A stretch of DNA of 64,000 bases from Rhizobium sp. NLR16a. Lineage in GTDB: Bacteria; Pseudomonadota; Alphaproteobacteria; Rhizobiales; Rhizobiaceae. The translations under genes and the position numbers were made by a program. Location of the stretch: the NCBI RefSeq assembly GCF_017948245.1, contig NZ_CP072865.1, forward strand, positions 459,501 to 523,500. The letters run 5' to 3'. Numbering within the stretch: position 1 is the stretch's first letter; every line of letters starts with the position of its first letter. Positions 8,821 to 17,779 of this stretch are shown in pieces. The notes beneath the pieces were generated by a model. It did no database searches. It worked only from the letters and a program-made list of their open reading frames with translations, and was not told where the DNA came from.

Positions 8821-8933
8821 TTTTCTCACCAACTTGATCGCCTCGCCCTCCACTCTACTTATGGTTAACCGGGGCTATCCAATTGAGGAACATGATGGGT
8901 GAAGCACTTGCTCGCCATAGCGAGGTTTGGAAA

Positions 8934-9671
8934 ATGGGGCGCCAGCCGAGACCGCGTCTGACGCTGGATATCGCCGAGATTCCAACTTATGCGATCGGCG
9001 ACATTCACGGCCGCTACGATCTGCTTTTAAAAGCTGAGGAGGCGATCCTGCAAGATGGCGCGCGATTGCCCGGGCAAAAGCTGATCGTGACACTGGGTGA
9101 CTATATCGACCGGGGTCTGGAATCGGCGCAGGTCATCGCTCACCTCATGGAGCCGCCGCCTGATGGTTTCGACCGCATCTGCCTTGCCGGCAATCACGAG
9201 ATCGCCATGCTCGACTATGTCGACGGCTGGCTCCCTTATGACGACTGGATGCGGATGGGGTCAGCGGAATCGCTGAAATCCTATGGCCTCGATCCGGAGC
9301 ATCTGCCGCTCGTCTTTCCCTCCGGCGTGCAGCTCGACGCCTTTCTGCGGCAGTCTCTGCCGCATACGCATCTCGATTTCATGCGAGCGCTGCCCATCAT
9401 GCTGGACACACCGAGCGTGGTGTTCGTGCACGCCGGCATCGACCCGATGCTGCCGCTCTCCGCACAGACGGATGAGGACCTGGTCCTCATCCGCCACCGC
9501 TTTCTTGAAAGCAGGGTTCCCTTGCCGAAACTCGTCGTCCACGGCCACACGCCCAGCGACGAGCCCGACATTCGCCCGAGGCGGCTCAATCTCGATACGC
9601 GCGCCTTTCGCAGCGGTAGGCTGACCGTTGCCCGGTTCTGGCAGGGCCGGGTGCATCTGTTTTCCACCTGA
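8934..9671 (+). CDS. Metallophosphoesterase, serine/threonine protein phosphatase-like
   Basis: A protein of about 245 residues of the PPP phosphatase fold with all core metal motifs: GDIHGR, GDYIDRG, GNHE, VFVHAGID and VVHGHT. These bind two metals and hydrolyse phosphoesters on proteins or diadenosine tetraphosphate-like molecules. The start at 8934 is chosen because GAGG sits 8 bases upstream and the conserved part begins soon after. ATGs at 8892/8895 with GAGGAA are an alternative adding 13-14 residues. No signal peptide is visible, so it is probably cytoplasmic. It is convergent with the RND permease gene. Confidence 0.9.
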   Translation: MGRQPRPRLTLDIAEIPTYAIGDIHGRYDLLLKAEEAILQDGARLPGQKLIVTLGDYIDRGLESAQVIAHLMEPPPDGFDRICLAGNHEIAMLDYVDGWLPYDDWMRMGSAESLKSYGLDPEHLPLVFPSGVQLDAFLRQSLPHTHLDFMRALPIMLDTPSVVFVHAGIDPMLPLSAQTDEDLVLIRHRFLESRVPLPKLVVHGHTPSDEPDIRPRRLNLDTRAFRSGRLTVARFWQGRVHLFST

Positions 9672-9705
9672 CATCATCCCACCGGGAGGCTGTATGACAC
9701 CGTGA

Positions 9706-12700
9706 TCAGACCGTCTCGCTTTGGGCCGGGGCGGCTTCGACCGGCCTTTCAGCCGGCCGGCTGCGGCGCCAGCCGCGCAGAACGACATAGAAGACCGGCG
9801 TCAGGAACAGGCCGAAGAGCGTCACCCCGAGCATGCCCGAAAAGACGGCGGTGCCGAGCGACTGGCGCATCTCGGCGCCGGGGCCGGTGGCGATGGCGAG
9901 CGGCAGAACGCCGAAGATGAAGGCGAATGCCGTCATCAGGATCGGGCGCAGGCGAAGGTGGCTCGCCTCGATGGCGGCCTCCACTGGCGTTTTTCCTTCC
10001 TCTTCCGCCTGCCTGGCGAACTCGACGATCAGAATGGCGTTCTTGGCCGCAAGGCCGATCAGGACGATCAGGCCGATCTGCGTCAGGACGTTGTTGTCCA
10101 TTCCTCTCAGCGAGACCCCGATCAGTGCGGCGAGCACGGCAAGCGGGACGATGAGAATGATCGCGAGTGGCAGAACCCAGCTTTCATATTGGGCCGCCAG
10201 CGCCAGGAAGACGAAAATGACGGAGAGGGCGAAGATGTAGACGGCGGTGTTGCCGGTATGGGTTTCCTGATAGGCGAGTTCCGTCCATTCGAAGGTCGTC
10301 CCCGGCGGAAGGATCTTGGCCGCCAGCTCCTCCATCTTCTTCAGCGCGTCGCCCGTCGAGGTGCCGGGTGTCGGATTGCCCTGAAGCGGCACCGAGACAT
10401 ACATGTTGTAGCGCTGGACGAGCGCCGGGCCGCTGGAATCCTGAATGTCCATCAGAGTGCCGAGAGGAACCAGCGCGCCGGTCGCCGAGCGTACCTTCAG
10501 CGCGAGAATATCCTCCCTGTCCATGCGGTATTGCCGGTCGGCCTGGGCGCGAACCTGGTAGACGCGGCCGAACGCGTTGAAATCGTTCACGTAGGCGACG
10601 CCGAGGTTGATCGAAAGCGCATTGAAGATATTGGGGATCGGCACGTTCAGGAAGCGCGCCTTGTCGCGGTCGATCGACAGGAAATATTGCGGGCTGGCAT
10701 CGGAGAAGGTCGTAAAGACGCCGGTCAGCCCTTCGGTCGTTGCCGCCGCCCCCATCATCTGGCGGGCAAGGCCCAGCACGCGCGTCATGTCGGGATTTTC
10801 GAGATCGGAAATCTGCATCTTGAAGCCGCCGGAGTTTCCGACGCCGCGCACGGATGGCGGCGGGATTGCGATGATGAAGGCTTCCTGGATGCTCTGCAGC
10901 TTGCCGAAGAGCTCGCCGATGATCTTGTTGGCGTTTTCTCCGCCTTCCTCGCGTTCGGCGAAGGATTTGAACGGAACGAAGACGACCCCCGCATTCGAGG
11001 CATTGGTGAAGGTCGCTCCGCTGAAACCGGCAAACTGCACGGCATTGCCGACGCCGGGCACGGTTCGGGCGATGTCGCCCACCTGTTTGACGACGGCATC
11101 AGTCCGCGCCAGCGAGGCGCCGTCCGGAAGCTGCACCACAACGATCGCGTAACCCTGGTCCATGGTCGGGATGAAACCCGAGGGCACCCGGGTGGTCATG
11201 TACCAGGTCGCGCCGAGCAGGCCGGCGAAGGCGAGCATCGAGCAGGTCAAGCCTATCCAGCTGCCGACCAGGTGCCGGACGGTCCACGAATAGCCGGAGC
11301 TCATCCGGTCGAAGCCGCGATTGAAGCCGTTTGCAAGACCGGTGCCCAGGCGTGAGGCAATGCTTTTGCGCTTCGTCTCGTGATCGTGGGCTTTCAGCAA
11401 TATGCCGGCAAGGGCGGGCGAAAGCGTCAGGGAGTTCAAGGCCGATATCGCAGTGGTGACCGAGATCGTCACGGCGAACTGCCTGTAGAACTGACCTGAT
11501 ATGCCCGGAATGAAGGCCGTCGGCACGAAGACCGCGATCAGCACCAGCGAGATCGCCACCACAGCGGTGCCGACTTCGTCCATCGTCACGTGCGACGCCT
11601 GCTTCGGCGTCATGCCGCGCGCCAGATTGCGCTCGACGTTTTCCACCACCACGATCGCGTCGTCGACGACGATGCCGATGGCGAGCACCAGGCCGAACAG
11701 CGTCAGCATATTGAGCGAGAAACCGAAGGCGAGCAGGATAGCGAAGGTGCCGATCAGCGACACTGGGATGGCGACGATCGGGATGATCGCGGTCCGCCAG
11801 GATTGCAGGAAGACGAGAACGACGATCGCCACCAGGATGGCCGCTTCGGCGATGGTTCTGTAGACCTCATCGATCGAATCCGAGATGAATTCGGTCGTGT
11901 CGTAGACGATGCGATATTCCAGGCCCTCCGGGAAACTCTGGGAGATATCCTTCATCAGCGTCTGGACCTGGTGGGCCGTATCGAGAGCGTTGGTTCCCGG
12001 CCGGGCGAAAATGCCGAGAGCGACCGCAGGGTCGTTGTTGAGGTAGCTGTTGGTGACGTAGTCCTGCGCGCCGAGTTCGATGCGGGCGACATCCTGCAAC
12101 TGTACGAGCCGGCCCGCCCCCGTCGATTTGACGATGACATAGCGGAACTCGCGCACATCGGAGAAACGCCCATCCGTTCGCACCGTATATTCGAAGGCGT
12201 TCCTGCCGGTCACCGGCGGCGCGCCGATCTTGCCGCCGGAGACCTGTACGTTCTGGTCCCTCAGGGCGGAGACGACGTCATCCGAGGTCATGCCATAGGC
12301 GGAGAGTTTTTCCGGATCCAGCCAGATGCGCATCGAATACTGCCGTTCGCCGAAGATCTGCACATCGCCGACGCCGTCGAGGCGCACGAGCACGTCACGG
12401 ATGCGGTTGCGGGCATAGTTCGAGACGTAAAGCTGGTCATAACGATGCGACGGCGACAGGAGGTGCACCACCATCATCAGGTCGGGCGAGCTCTTGTCGG
12501 TGGTCACGCCGAGCCGCTGAACCTCCTCGGGAAGACGGGGCAGCGCGATGGAAACGCGGTTCTGGACCAGCACCTGCACCTTGTCGAGATCGGTGCCGAG
12601 CTTGAAGGTGATCGTCAGCGACATGGCGCCGTCGGCGCTGGAATAGGACGACATGTACAGCATGTCTTCGACGCCGTTGATCTGCTGTTCGAGCGGGGTC

Positions 12701-12891
12701 GAAACGGTATCGGCGATGGTCTGCGGGTCGGCGCCAGGATAGGAGGTGCGCACGACGATGGTCGGCGGCGCGATCTCCGGATATTGAGAGACCGGCAGCT
12801 GCGTATAGGCGATGCCGCCGACGACGAGAAAGAGGATCGAGATGACGGCCGCAAAAATCGGCCGGTCCACGAAGAAATGGGCGAATCTCAT
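9706..12891 (-). CDS. RND efflux pump inner-membrane permease (HAE1/AcrB type)
   Basis: A 1061-residue permease with the RND duplicated architecture: an N-terminal transmembrane helix starting FFVDRPIFAAVISI, two large periplasmic loops and twelve predicted helices. Motifs include FGLVLAIGIVVDDAIVVVEN (helix 4, with the proton-relay Asp pair), and GLAAKNAILIVEFA and RPILMTAFAF in the second half. It would drive drug or lipid efflux with the adaptor encoded by the overlapping upstream gene (ATGA overlap at 12888-12891). No outer-membrane TolC-type gene is nearby. The substrate is unknown. Confidence 0.95.
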   Translation of the reverse strand: MRFAHFFVDRPIFAAVISILFLVVGGIAYTQLPVSQYPEIAPPTIVVRTSYPGADPQTIADTVSTPLEQQINGVEDMLYMSSYSSADGAMSLTITFKLGTDLDKVQVLVQNRVSIALPRLPEEVQRLGVTTDKSSPDLMMVVHLLSPSHRYDQLYVSNYARNRIRDVLVRLDGVGDVQIFGERQYSMRIWLDPEKLSAYGMTSDDVVSALRDQNVQVSGGKIGAPPVTGRNAFEYTVRTDGRFSDVREFRYVIVKSTGAGRLVQLQDVARIELGAQDYVTNSYLNNDPAVALGIFARPGTNALDTAHQVQTLMKDISQSFPEGLEYRIVYDTTEFISDSIDEVYRTIAEAAILVAIVVLVFLQSWRTAIIPIVAIPVSLIGTFAILLAFGFSLNMLTLFGLVLAIGIVVDDAIVVVENVERNLARGMTPKQASHVTMDEVGTAVVAISLVLIAVFVPTAFIPGISGQFYRQFAVTISVTTAISALNSLTLSPALAGILLKAHDHETKRKSIASRLGTGLANGFNRGFDRMSSGYSWTVRHLVGSWIGLTCSMLAFAGLLGATWYMTTRVPSGFIPTMDQGYAIVVVQLPDGASLARTDAVVKQVGDIARTVPGVGNAVQFAGFSGATFTNASNAGVVFVPFKSFAEREEGGENANKIIGELFGKLQSIQEAFIIAIPPPSVRGVGNSGGFKMQISDLENPDMTRVLGLARQMMGAAATTEGLTGVFTTFSDASPQYFLSIDRDKARFLNVPIPNIFNALSINLGVAYVNDFNAFGRVYQVRAQADRQYRMDREDILALKVRSATGALVPLGTLMDIQDSSGPALVQRYNMYVSVPLQGNPTPGTSTGDALKKMEELAAKILPPGTTFEWTELAYQETHTGNTAVYIFALSVIFVFLALAAQYESWVLPLAIILIVPLAVLAALIGVSLRGMDNNVLTQIGLIVLIGLAAKNAILIVEFARQAEEEGKTPVEAAIEASHLRLRPILMTAFAFIFGVLPLAIATGPGAEMRQSLGTAVFSGMLGVTLFGLFLTPVFYVVLRGWRRSRPAERPVEAAPAQSETV

Positions 12892-14066
12892 TGTCCGCTC
12901 TCCGCGTTTGCGGATTCGGGGGGCGTGTCCTGCCGCTCCTGCGGCAGTTCGCTCATCTGCGGCGTGATGGTCGAACCCGGCCGCGCCCGCATCAGGCCGT
13001 TGACGATGATCGTCTCGGTGCCGTCGAGACCTTCGCGGATGACGCGATAGCCGTAGAGCCGAGGTCCGGGCCGCACCGGCTTGGTCGAAACCTTGCCTTG
13101 CGCGTCGACGACATAGACGACGCGTTCGTTCTGGTCCGAGCCGATCGCCTCATCGGGAACGAGAATGGCCTTGTAGGTATTGGAGGCTGCGACCTGCACA
13201 CGGCCGAACAGGCCCGGCTGCAGGACGAGGTCGGGATTTGCAAGGCGGGCGCGGATGCGGATGGTGCCGCTCTCATTGTCGACCCGGTTCTCGGCGAAAT
13301 CGAGCTTTCCCATGAAAGGTTTGGCGGTGGGGTCGGAGATCGTGACGGATACATCGACGCCGCCGCCGCCGAGCTGCAGATCCTTGCCCTGCTTGCGTGC
13401 GGTGTCGGCGAAATTCAGCAGGCGGCGCTCGTCGACGTCGAAATAGAAGTCGATCGGGTCGAGCGAGACGATCGTGGTGAGCACCGTCTGGTCGGCCTGC
13501 ACGAGATTGCCGGTCGAGAGCAGGCGGCGGTCGATGCGGCCGCTCAGTGGCGCCCTGATCTCGGTATATTCGAGGTCGAGCGCCGCGCGGTCGGCGGCGG
13601 CCTGAGCGCCGCGGACATTGGCCTGGGCGGAATCGAATTCACGGCGGCGATCGTCCAGCGTCTGTGCGGATTGGCTGCCACTCGAAGCGAGCGACTGGGC
13701 GCGCTTGTACTGAGCGTCGGCGAAAACAAGGGTGGACTGCGACGCTTCGAGCGCGGCCTTCGCTTGGCTGAGCGCGGTGACGAACGGCCGCTGGTCGATG
13801 ACGAAGAGCAGGTCGCCCTGCTTGACCAGGGCGCCATCTTCGAAATGAACTTCCTGCAGGTAGCCGCCGACGCGCGAACGCACGGAGACTTCGTCGACCG
13901 GCTGGAAACGGCCGATGAATTCGTCATTGTCGATGACATCGCGCACCACCGGCTTCGCGACCGTGACAGGGGGAGGGGCGGACGGTGCGCCCTGCGCCAT
14001 CGCGACCATAGGCATGAACGTGGCGATGCAGGCGAGCAACAATTTCCGTCGAAGCGCGAAAGTCAT
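12888..14066 (-). CDS. RND efflux periplasmic adaptor (membrane fusion protein)
   Basis: A 392-residue adaptor with a signal peptide (LLLACIATFMPMVAMAQ). A lipoyl/barrel-sandwich half (VRSRVGGYLQEVHFEDGALV, then VKQGDLLFVID) and a coiled-coil hairpin around residues 100-165 follow. The second lipoyl half is EIRAPLSGRIDRR, and the membrane-proximal domain comes near the C-terminus. It links the permease to an outer-membrane channel. The stop overlaps the permease start, so the two are translationally coupled. No dedicated regulator gene is adjacent, and the 14067-14325 spacer shows no clear operator. Confidence 0.94.
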   Translation of the reverse strand: MTFALRRKLLLACIATFMPMVAMAQGAPSAPPPVTVAKPVVRDVIDNDEFIGRFQPVDEVSVRSRVGGYLQEVHFEDGALVKQGDLLFVIDQRPFVTALSQAKAALEASQSTLVFADAQYKRAQSLASSGSQSAQTLDDRRREFDSAQANVRGAQAAADRAALDLEYTEIRAPLSGRIDRRLLSTGNLVQADQTVLTTIVSLDPIDFYFDVDERRLLNFADTARKQGKDLQLGGGGVDVSVTISDPTAKPFMGKLDFAENRVDNESGTIRIRARLANPDLVLQPGLFGRVQVAASNTYKAILVPDEAIGSDQNERVVYVVDAQGKVSTKPVRPGPRLYGYRVIREGLDGTETIIVNGLMRARPGSTITPQMSELPQERQDTPPESANAESGQ

Positions 14067-14325
14067 ATCGGTCCCTCCAATCGCGGCGGCCGATCGACTG
14101 CCACCGAACTTAAGATGAAGTGATGCTATTCATGTCTTGTTGCTTTGAACGAAAGCCTCTGGCTCCCGTGATTTCCCCGGCGTTCAATCGTTGGAAGGGA
14201 AAGCCGGTATGCGATGCACAATGGAAAATCGAAACGCTATGGAACGGGATATAAGCGGCAGCGACAAAAAATAGCAAATGCCAATTATTCGCTTTTCCGG
14301 AATCCGTGAACTTCATGGAACGGCA

Positions 14326-15867
14326 TCAGCTTTCGACGATCTCATCTCGACCGGGCGGCAGAACGGCAAGCTCAGCCCAATCAAGCTCCTGTTCCAGCAT
14401 ATGAAAGACGTCGTCGTCGATCTCGCCGGCGCGGCGCATCGCGGCCAGTTTGCGGCGTTTCGCACCGATGACATTGCGGCGCTGTTTGTCGAGCCTGCTG
14501 ACCTCGCGCGGGTGTTTGCCGTCGGCGGCGATCTCGCGCTCAGAGGTATAGACGTCACGCAGAATGCGGGTCGATTTGTCTTGACCTTCAAGCTCGGCAA
14601 GCGCCGCGTCGATCAATGCCACGCGGGCTTTGGTGATGTCGCGGTTCAGGGATGTGTCCGGATCGAATTTCAGGAAGCGGATCAGCGGCCCGAGCGTCAA
14701 TCCCTGGACGATGAGCGTGCCGAGAACGACGGCCAGCGCGCTGAGCAGGATGATATCGCGATCATGGAAGTCGATCGGCAGGGCGAGCGCAGTTGCCAAT
14801 GTTACGAGACCGCGCATGCCGCACCAGCCGGCAAGTAGGCTCGCGGCAAACGTGGGAGCAGCTTGTGTCGTGAGACCGCGCTCGGCAAGAAAGGTGATGG
14901 CGCGGTTATAGACGAGCACCCAGGCCAGGCGCACGACAATGACAGTGACGAAGACCGCGGCTGCCAAGGTCATGGCAAAATTCAGGCGGCCGGGATCGAG
15001 ATCGAGGACGATCTGGCGGACCTGCAAGCCCATCAGCAGGAAGGCGAGCACGTTAAGCAGGAAAACCGCGGCTTCCCAAACCGAATAGGAATGAATGCGA
15101 TGCCGGGCCGTCTGCCGCTCCGGCATGTAGCGGGCGATCACCATGGCATATGCGACGATCGCCAGGATCGCCGAAAGGTGCAGTCGCTCGGCAATGATCC
15201 ACGTGCCGAAGGTGGCGACGAACTCGAGCAGCGTGCCGCCGAGCGTGCCGGCGAGCTTCAGACCAACGATCATGTAGAGACGGCCGAGAAGATAGCCGAG
15301 GATGAGACCGCCCGGCGCTGCCAGCGTCAATTCTGCCAGAATGCCGGTGAAGAAGGCGGGATTGGTGGCGGCCGCCACTGCGGCGCTGAAGATGAGGAGG
15401 GCGACTGCGTCATTGAGCAGGCTCTCGCCCTTGAGGATTACATAGGTCTGGCGCGGCAGATTGAAACGGTCGAGCATGACGGTCGCCGCAACCGCGTCCG
15501 GTGGGGCGACGATAGCGCCGAGTGCGACGGCCACGGCAAGCGGCAGGCCGGCCATTGCGACGCCGACGGCTGTGACGGCCGCGGCCGTCAAAATGACGGC
15601 GATTGCGGCGAGCGAAAAGAGTGGCAGCCAGTTGCGCCTCAACGTCCTCGGCGGCAAATCGTACGCGGCATCGAAAAGTACGGGTGCGATGAAAAGCGCC
15701 AGCGCCAGCCTGGGATCGATCGCCACCTCCGGAGCCCATGGGAAGGCAGCGACAATGATGCCGGCGATCGCCAGCATGGTCGGATAAGGAACACGGAACT
15801 TCCTGGAGAATTGCAGGAAGATGATCGCCACCAAGAGCAGCGTCAGCATGCTTTCGAAGAACGCCAT
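14326..15867 (-). CDS. CPA1 family Na+/H+ antiporter
   Basis: A 513-residue cation:proton antiporter. About twelve hydrophobic helices occupy residues 5-410. APPDAVAATV and GESLLNDAVALLIF (the ND motif of CPA1 exchangers) carry the ion-binding acidic residues. A hydrophilic C-terminal tail of about 100 residues (from FLKFDPDTS) probably regulates activity in the cytoplasm. The gene stands alone between the adaptor of the first RND pump and the divergent MarR gene. It would export Na+, K+ or Li+ and contribute to pH and salt tolerance. Confidence 0.92.
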   Translation of the reverse strand: MAFFESMLTLLLVAIIFLQFSRKFRVPYPTMLAIAGIIVAAFPWAPEVAIDPRLALALFIAPVLFDAAYDLPPRTLRRNWLPLFSLAAIAVILTAAAVTAVGVAMAGLPLAVAVALGAIVAPPDAVAATVMLDRFNLPRQTYVILKGESLLNDAVALLIFSAAVAAATNPAFFTGILAELTLAAPGGLILGYLLGRLYMIVGLKLAGTLGGTLLEFVATFGTWIIAERLHLSAILAIVAYAMVIARYMPERQTARHRIHSYSVWEAAVFLLNVLAFLLMGLQVRQIVLDLDPGRLNFAMTLAAAVFVTVIVVRLAWVLVYNRAITFLAERGLTTQAAPTFAASLLAGWCGMRGLVTLATALALPIDFHDRDIILLSALAVVLGTLIVQGLTLGPLIRFLKFDPDTSLNRDITKARVALIDAALAELEGQDKSTRILRDVYTSEREIAADGKHPREVSRLDKQRRNVIGAKRRKLAAMRRAGEIDDDVFHMLEQELDWAELAVLPPGRDEIVES

Positions 15868-16048
15868 GGGCCCTCCAGGCCATTTCAGCGGGTGGTTCTT
15901 TGCCTGAAACTAGGGCCGGGCGATGCCACGGCTACCGTTCGAGCCTAAAGCTGTGAGGGACGGCAAGCGCCCGGCCGCGGCCTGCGGCATTTTGGCCGGG
16001 GTTGCGGAATCGCCGGCTTACGCTCTTGTGCAGGCATCTGTACTCAAT

Positions 16049-16077
16049 ATATGTGGCCATATCATAAGTATGCTTAT
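16049..16077. promoter_or_regulatory. Two abutting 14-bp dyads upstream of marR, candidate operator
   Basis: ATATG-TGGC-CATAT (16049-16062) is followed after a single base by ATAAG-TATG-CTTAT (16064-16077). Both have perfect 5-bp arms with 4-base centres, placed 15 bp centre to centre. They end 21 bases before the marR ATG. MarR dimers bind AT-rich dyads of about this size in their own promoters, so autorepression of the marR-emrAB operon is the obvious reading. Confidence 0.6.
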
Positions 16078-16098
16078 AAATATCCGGCATAGGTTTCC

Positions 16099-16563
16099 AT
16101 GAACGCCACGCCCACACTCGGTTTCCTTCTGCACGACGTCGCACGGCTGCTGCGCAAGCGGTTCGAGCAACGCGCGAAATGCCTCGGCCTGACGCGGTCG
16201 CAATGGCAGACGCTCGCCTATCTCTCGAACAACGAGGGCATCCACCAGAGCGGCCTTGCCGAGATTCTCGAAGTCGAGCCGATCACGCTGGTGCGCATTC
16301 TCGACAAGCTCGCCGAACGTGGGCTCATCGAACGCCGCCAGCATCCGACCGACCGGCGGATCTGGCTGCTCTACATGCGCGACGAGGCGCATCCCCTGCT
16401 CGCCGAAATGCGCGAACTTGGCGATGTCACCCGCGCAGAGGCACTGGACGGGGTCTCAGCCGAGCAGCGCGAGCAGCTTTTCCACATCCTGTCCGTAATG
16501 AAGACCAACCTGGTCCAGGCATGCAGGACCCCGGTTGACGAGAATGAGATGAACGATGGCTGA
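16099..16563 (+). CDS. MarR family transcriptional regulator
   Basis: A 154-residue winged-helix regulator. LTRSQWQTLAYLSNNEG and VEPITLVRILDKLAERGLIE form the recognition region, and RQHPTDRRIWLLY is the wing with the conserved DRR. It is the first gene of an operon with an EmrA-type and an EmrB-type protein, overlapping the next gene by 8 bases. It therefore probably represses that pump and is released by a pump substrate, as EmrR/MprA and similar MarR proteins do. Confidence 0.94.
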   Translation: MNATPTLGFLLHDVARLLRKRFEQRAKCLGLTRSQWQTLAYLSNNEGIHQSGLAEILEVEPITLVRILDKLAERGLIERRQHPTDRRIWLLYMRDEAHPLLAEMRELGDVTRAEALDGVSAEQREQLFHILSVMKTNLVQACRTPVDENEMNDG

Positions 16564-17779
16564 TCAATCTCCCCTCCGCGTCGTTGCCGACGCCAATGCC
16601 AAGTCACCTGTTGAAGAAAATGAAGCGAAACAGCAGGAAACGGTAGCCGAAGCGCCTTCATCCAATTCAGCGCCGGCTGCTGCCGTGGCTGCGCCTGGCG
16701 GTAGCAAGGTCCGCCGCCGGCGCAGTCTCACGCGGCCGATCCTGTTCGCGCTCCTGCCGGTGGCGCTCGTCGTCGGCGGCTATTATTACGTCAATGGCGG
16801 CCAGGTGATGTCGACCGACAACGCCTACATCCAGGCCGACATGGTCGGGGTCACCACCGATGTCTCCGGCATCGTCGATCAGATCGACGTGCATGAGAAC
16901 GAGGCGGTCAAGGCGGGGCAGGTGCTGTTCAGCCTGAGGGCCGATTCCTTCAAAATCGCGCTCGACGGCGCCAAGGCGCAGCTCGGCGCGCAGCGCAACC
17001 AGATCATGAACCTCAAGGCGAGCTATCAGCAGTCTCTCGCCGAGATCACCCAGGCGCAGGCCGATCTGCCCTATTACCAGGATCAGTTCGACCGGCAGCA
17101 GGCCCTCGTCAACAACGGCAGCGCGACGCAGTCGGCCTACGACGAGGCCAAGCACAATCTGGAGGCCGCTCAGCAGAAGGTTGCCGTCGCCAAGGCGGAA
17201 GCAGCAACGACGCTCGCCCAGCTCGGCGGCAGCGCCGACCAGCCGGTCGAGGAAAACCCGCTCTATCTGCAGGCCAAATCGCAGGTCGACAACGCCCAGC
17301 GCGAACTCGACCACAGTGTTGTCAAGGCGCCGTTCGACGGCATCGTCACCAATGTCAACGCGCTTCAGGTCGGCTCCTACCTGCAGGCCTCGCAGCAGGC
17401 CTTCTCGCTTGTCGCCACCGATCATCTGTGGATCGCCGCCAGCCCGAAGGAAACCGAGCTGACCTATGTCAAAGCAGGTCAGACCGCCGAGATCTACGTC
17501 GACACCTATCCCGGCGTGACGTGGAAGGGTAAGGTCGAGAGCATCAGCCCGGCCTCCGGCTCCAGCTTCTCGCTGCTGCCGGCGCAGAACACCACCGGCA
17601 ACTGGGTGAAGGTCGTGCAGCGCATTCCGATGCGCGTCAGCATCGAGGATGCCGCAGGCAAGCCGCCGCTGCGCGTCGGCATGAGCACGGTCGTCGACAT
17701 CGATACCGGCCATATCAGAGGCCTGCCCGACTTCGTCAACACGCTTCTGGGCCGGCCTCAGGGCGAGGACCATGAGTGA
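16556..17779 (+). CDS. emrA: EmrA/HlyD family membrane fusion protein
   Basis: A 407-residue adaptor. A cytoplasmic Ala/Glu-rich tail (1-55), one transmembrane helix (LTRPILFALLPVALVVGGYY, about 60-80), a lipoyl-like half beginning STDNAYIQADMVGV, a long coiled coil (about 130-225), the second lipoyl half (VKAPFDGIVTNVNA) and a beta-barrel domain match EmrA. It would connect the MFS pump to an outer-membrane channel. It overlaps marR upstream and the MFS gene downstream by 8 bases each, so the three are one coupled operon. Confidence 0.92.
   Translation: MADQSPLRVVADANAKSPVEENEAKQQETVAEAPSSNSAPAAAVAAPGGSKVRRRRSLTRPILFALLPVALVVGGYYYVNGGQVMSTDNAYIQADMVGVTTDVSGIVDQIDVHENEAVKAGQVLFSLRADSFKIALDGAKAQLGAQRNQIMNLKASYQQSLAEITQAQADLPYYQDQFDRQQALVNNGSATQSAYDEAKHNLEAAQQKVAVAKAEAATTLAQLGGSADQPVEENPLYLQAKSQVDNAQRELDHSVVKAPFDGIVTNVNALQVGSYLQASQQAFSLVATDHLWIAASPKETELTYVKAGQTAEIYVDTYPGVTWKGKVESISPASGSSFSLLPAQNTTGNWVKVVQRIPMRVSIEDAAGKPPLRVGMSTVVDIDTGHIRGLPDFVNTLLGRPQGEDHE

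Noticed and set aside
9721..13050. Long plus-strand frames opposite the first RND operon
   Set aside because: Compositionally biased (Arg, Asp, Gly, His-rich) shadows without motifs; the minus strand encodes a full permease and adaptor.
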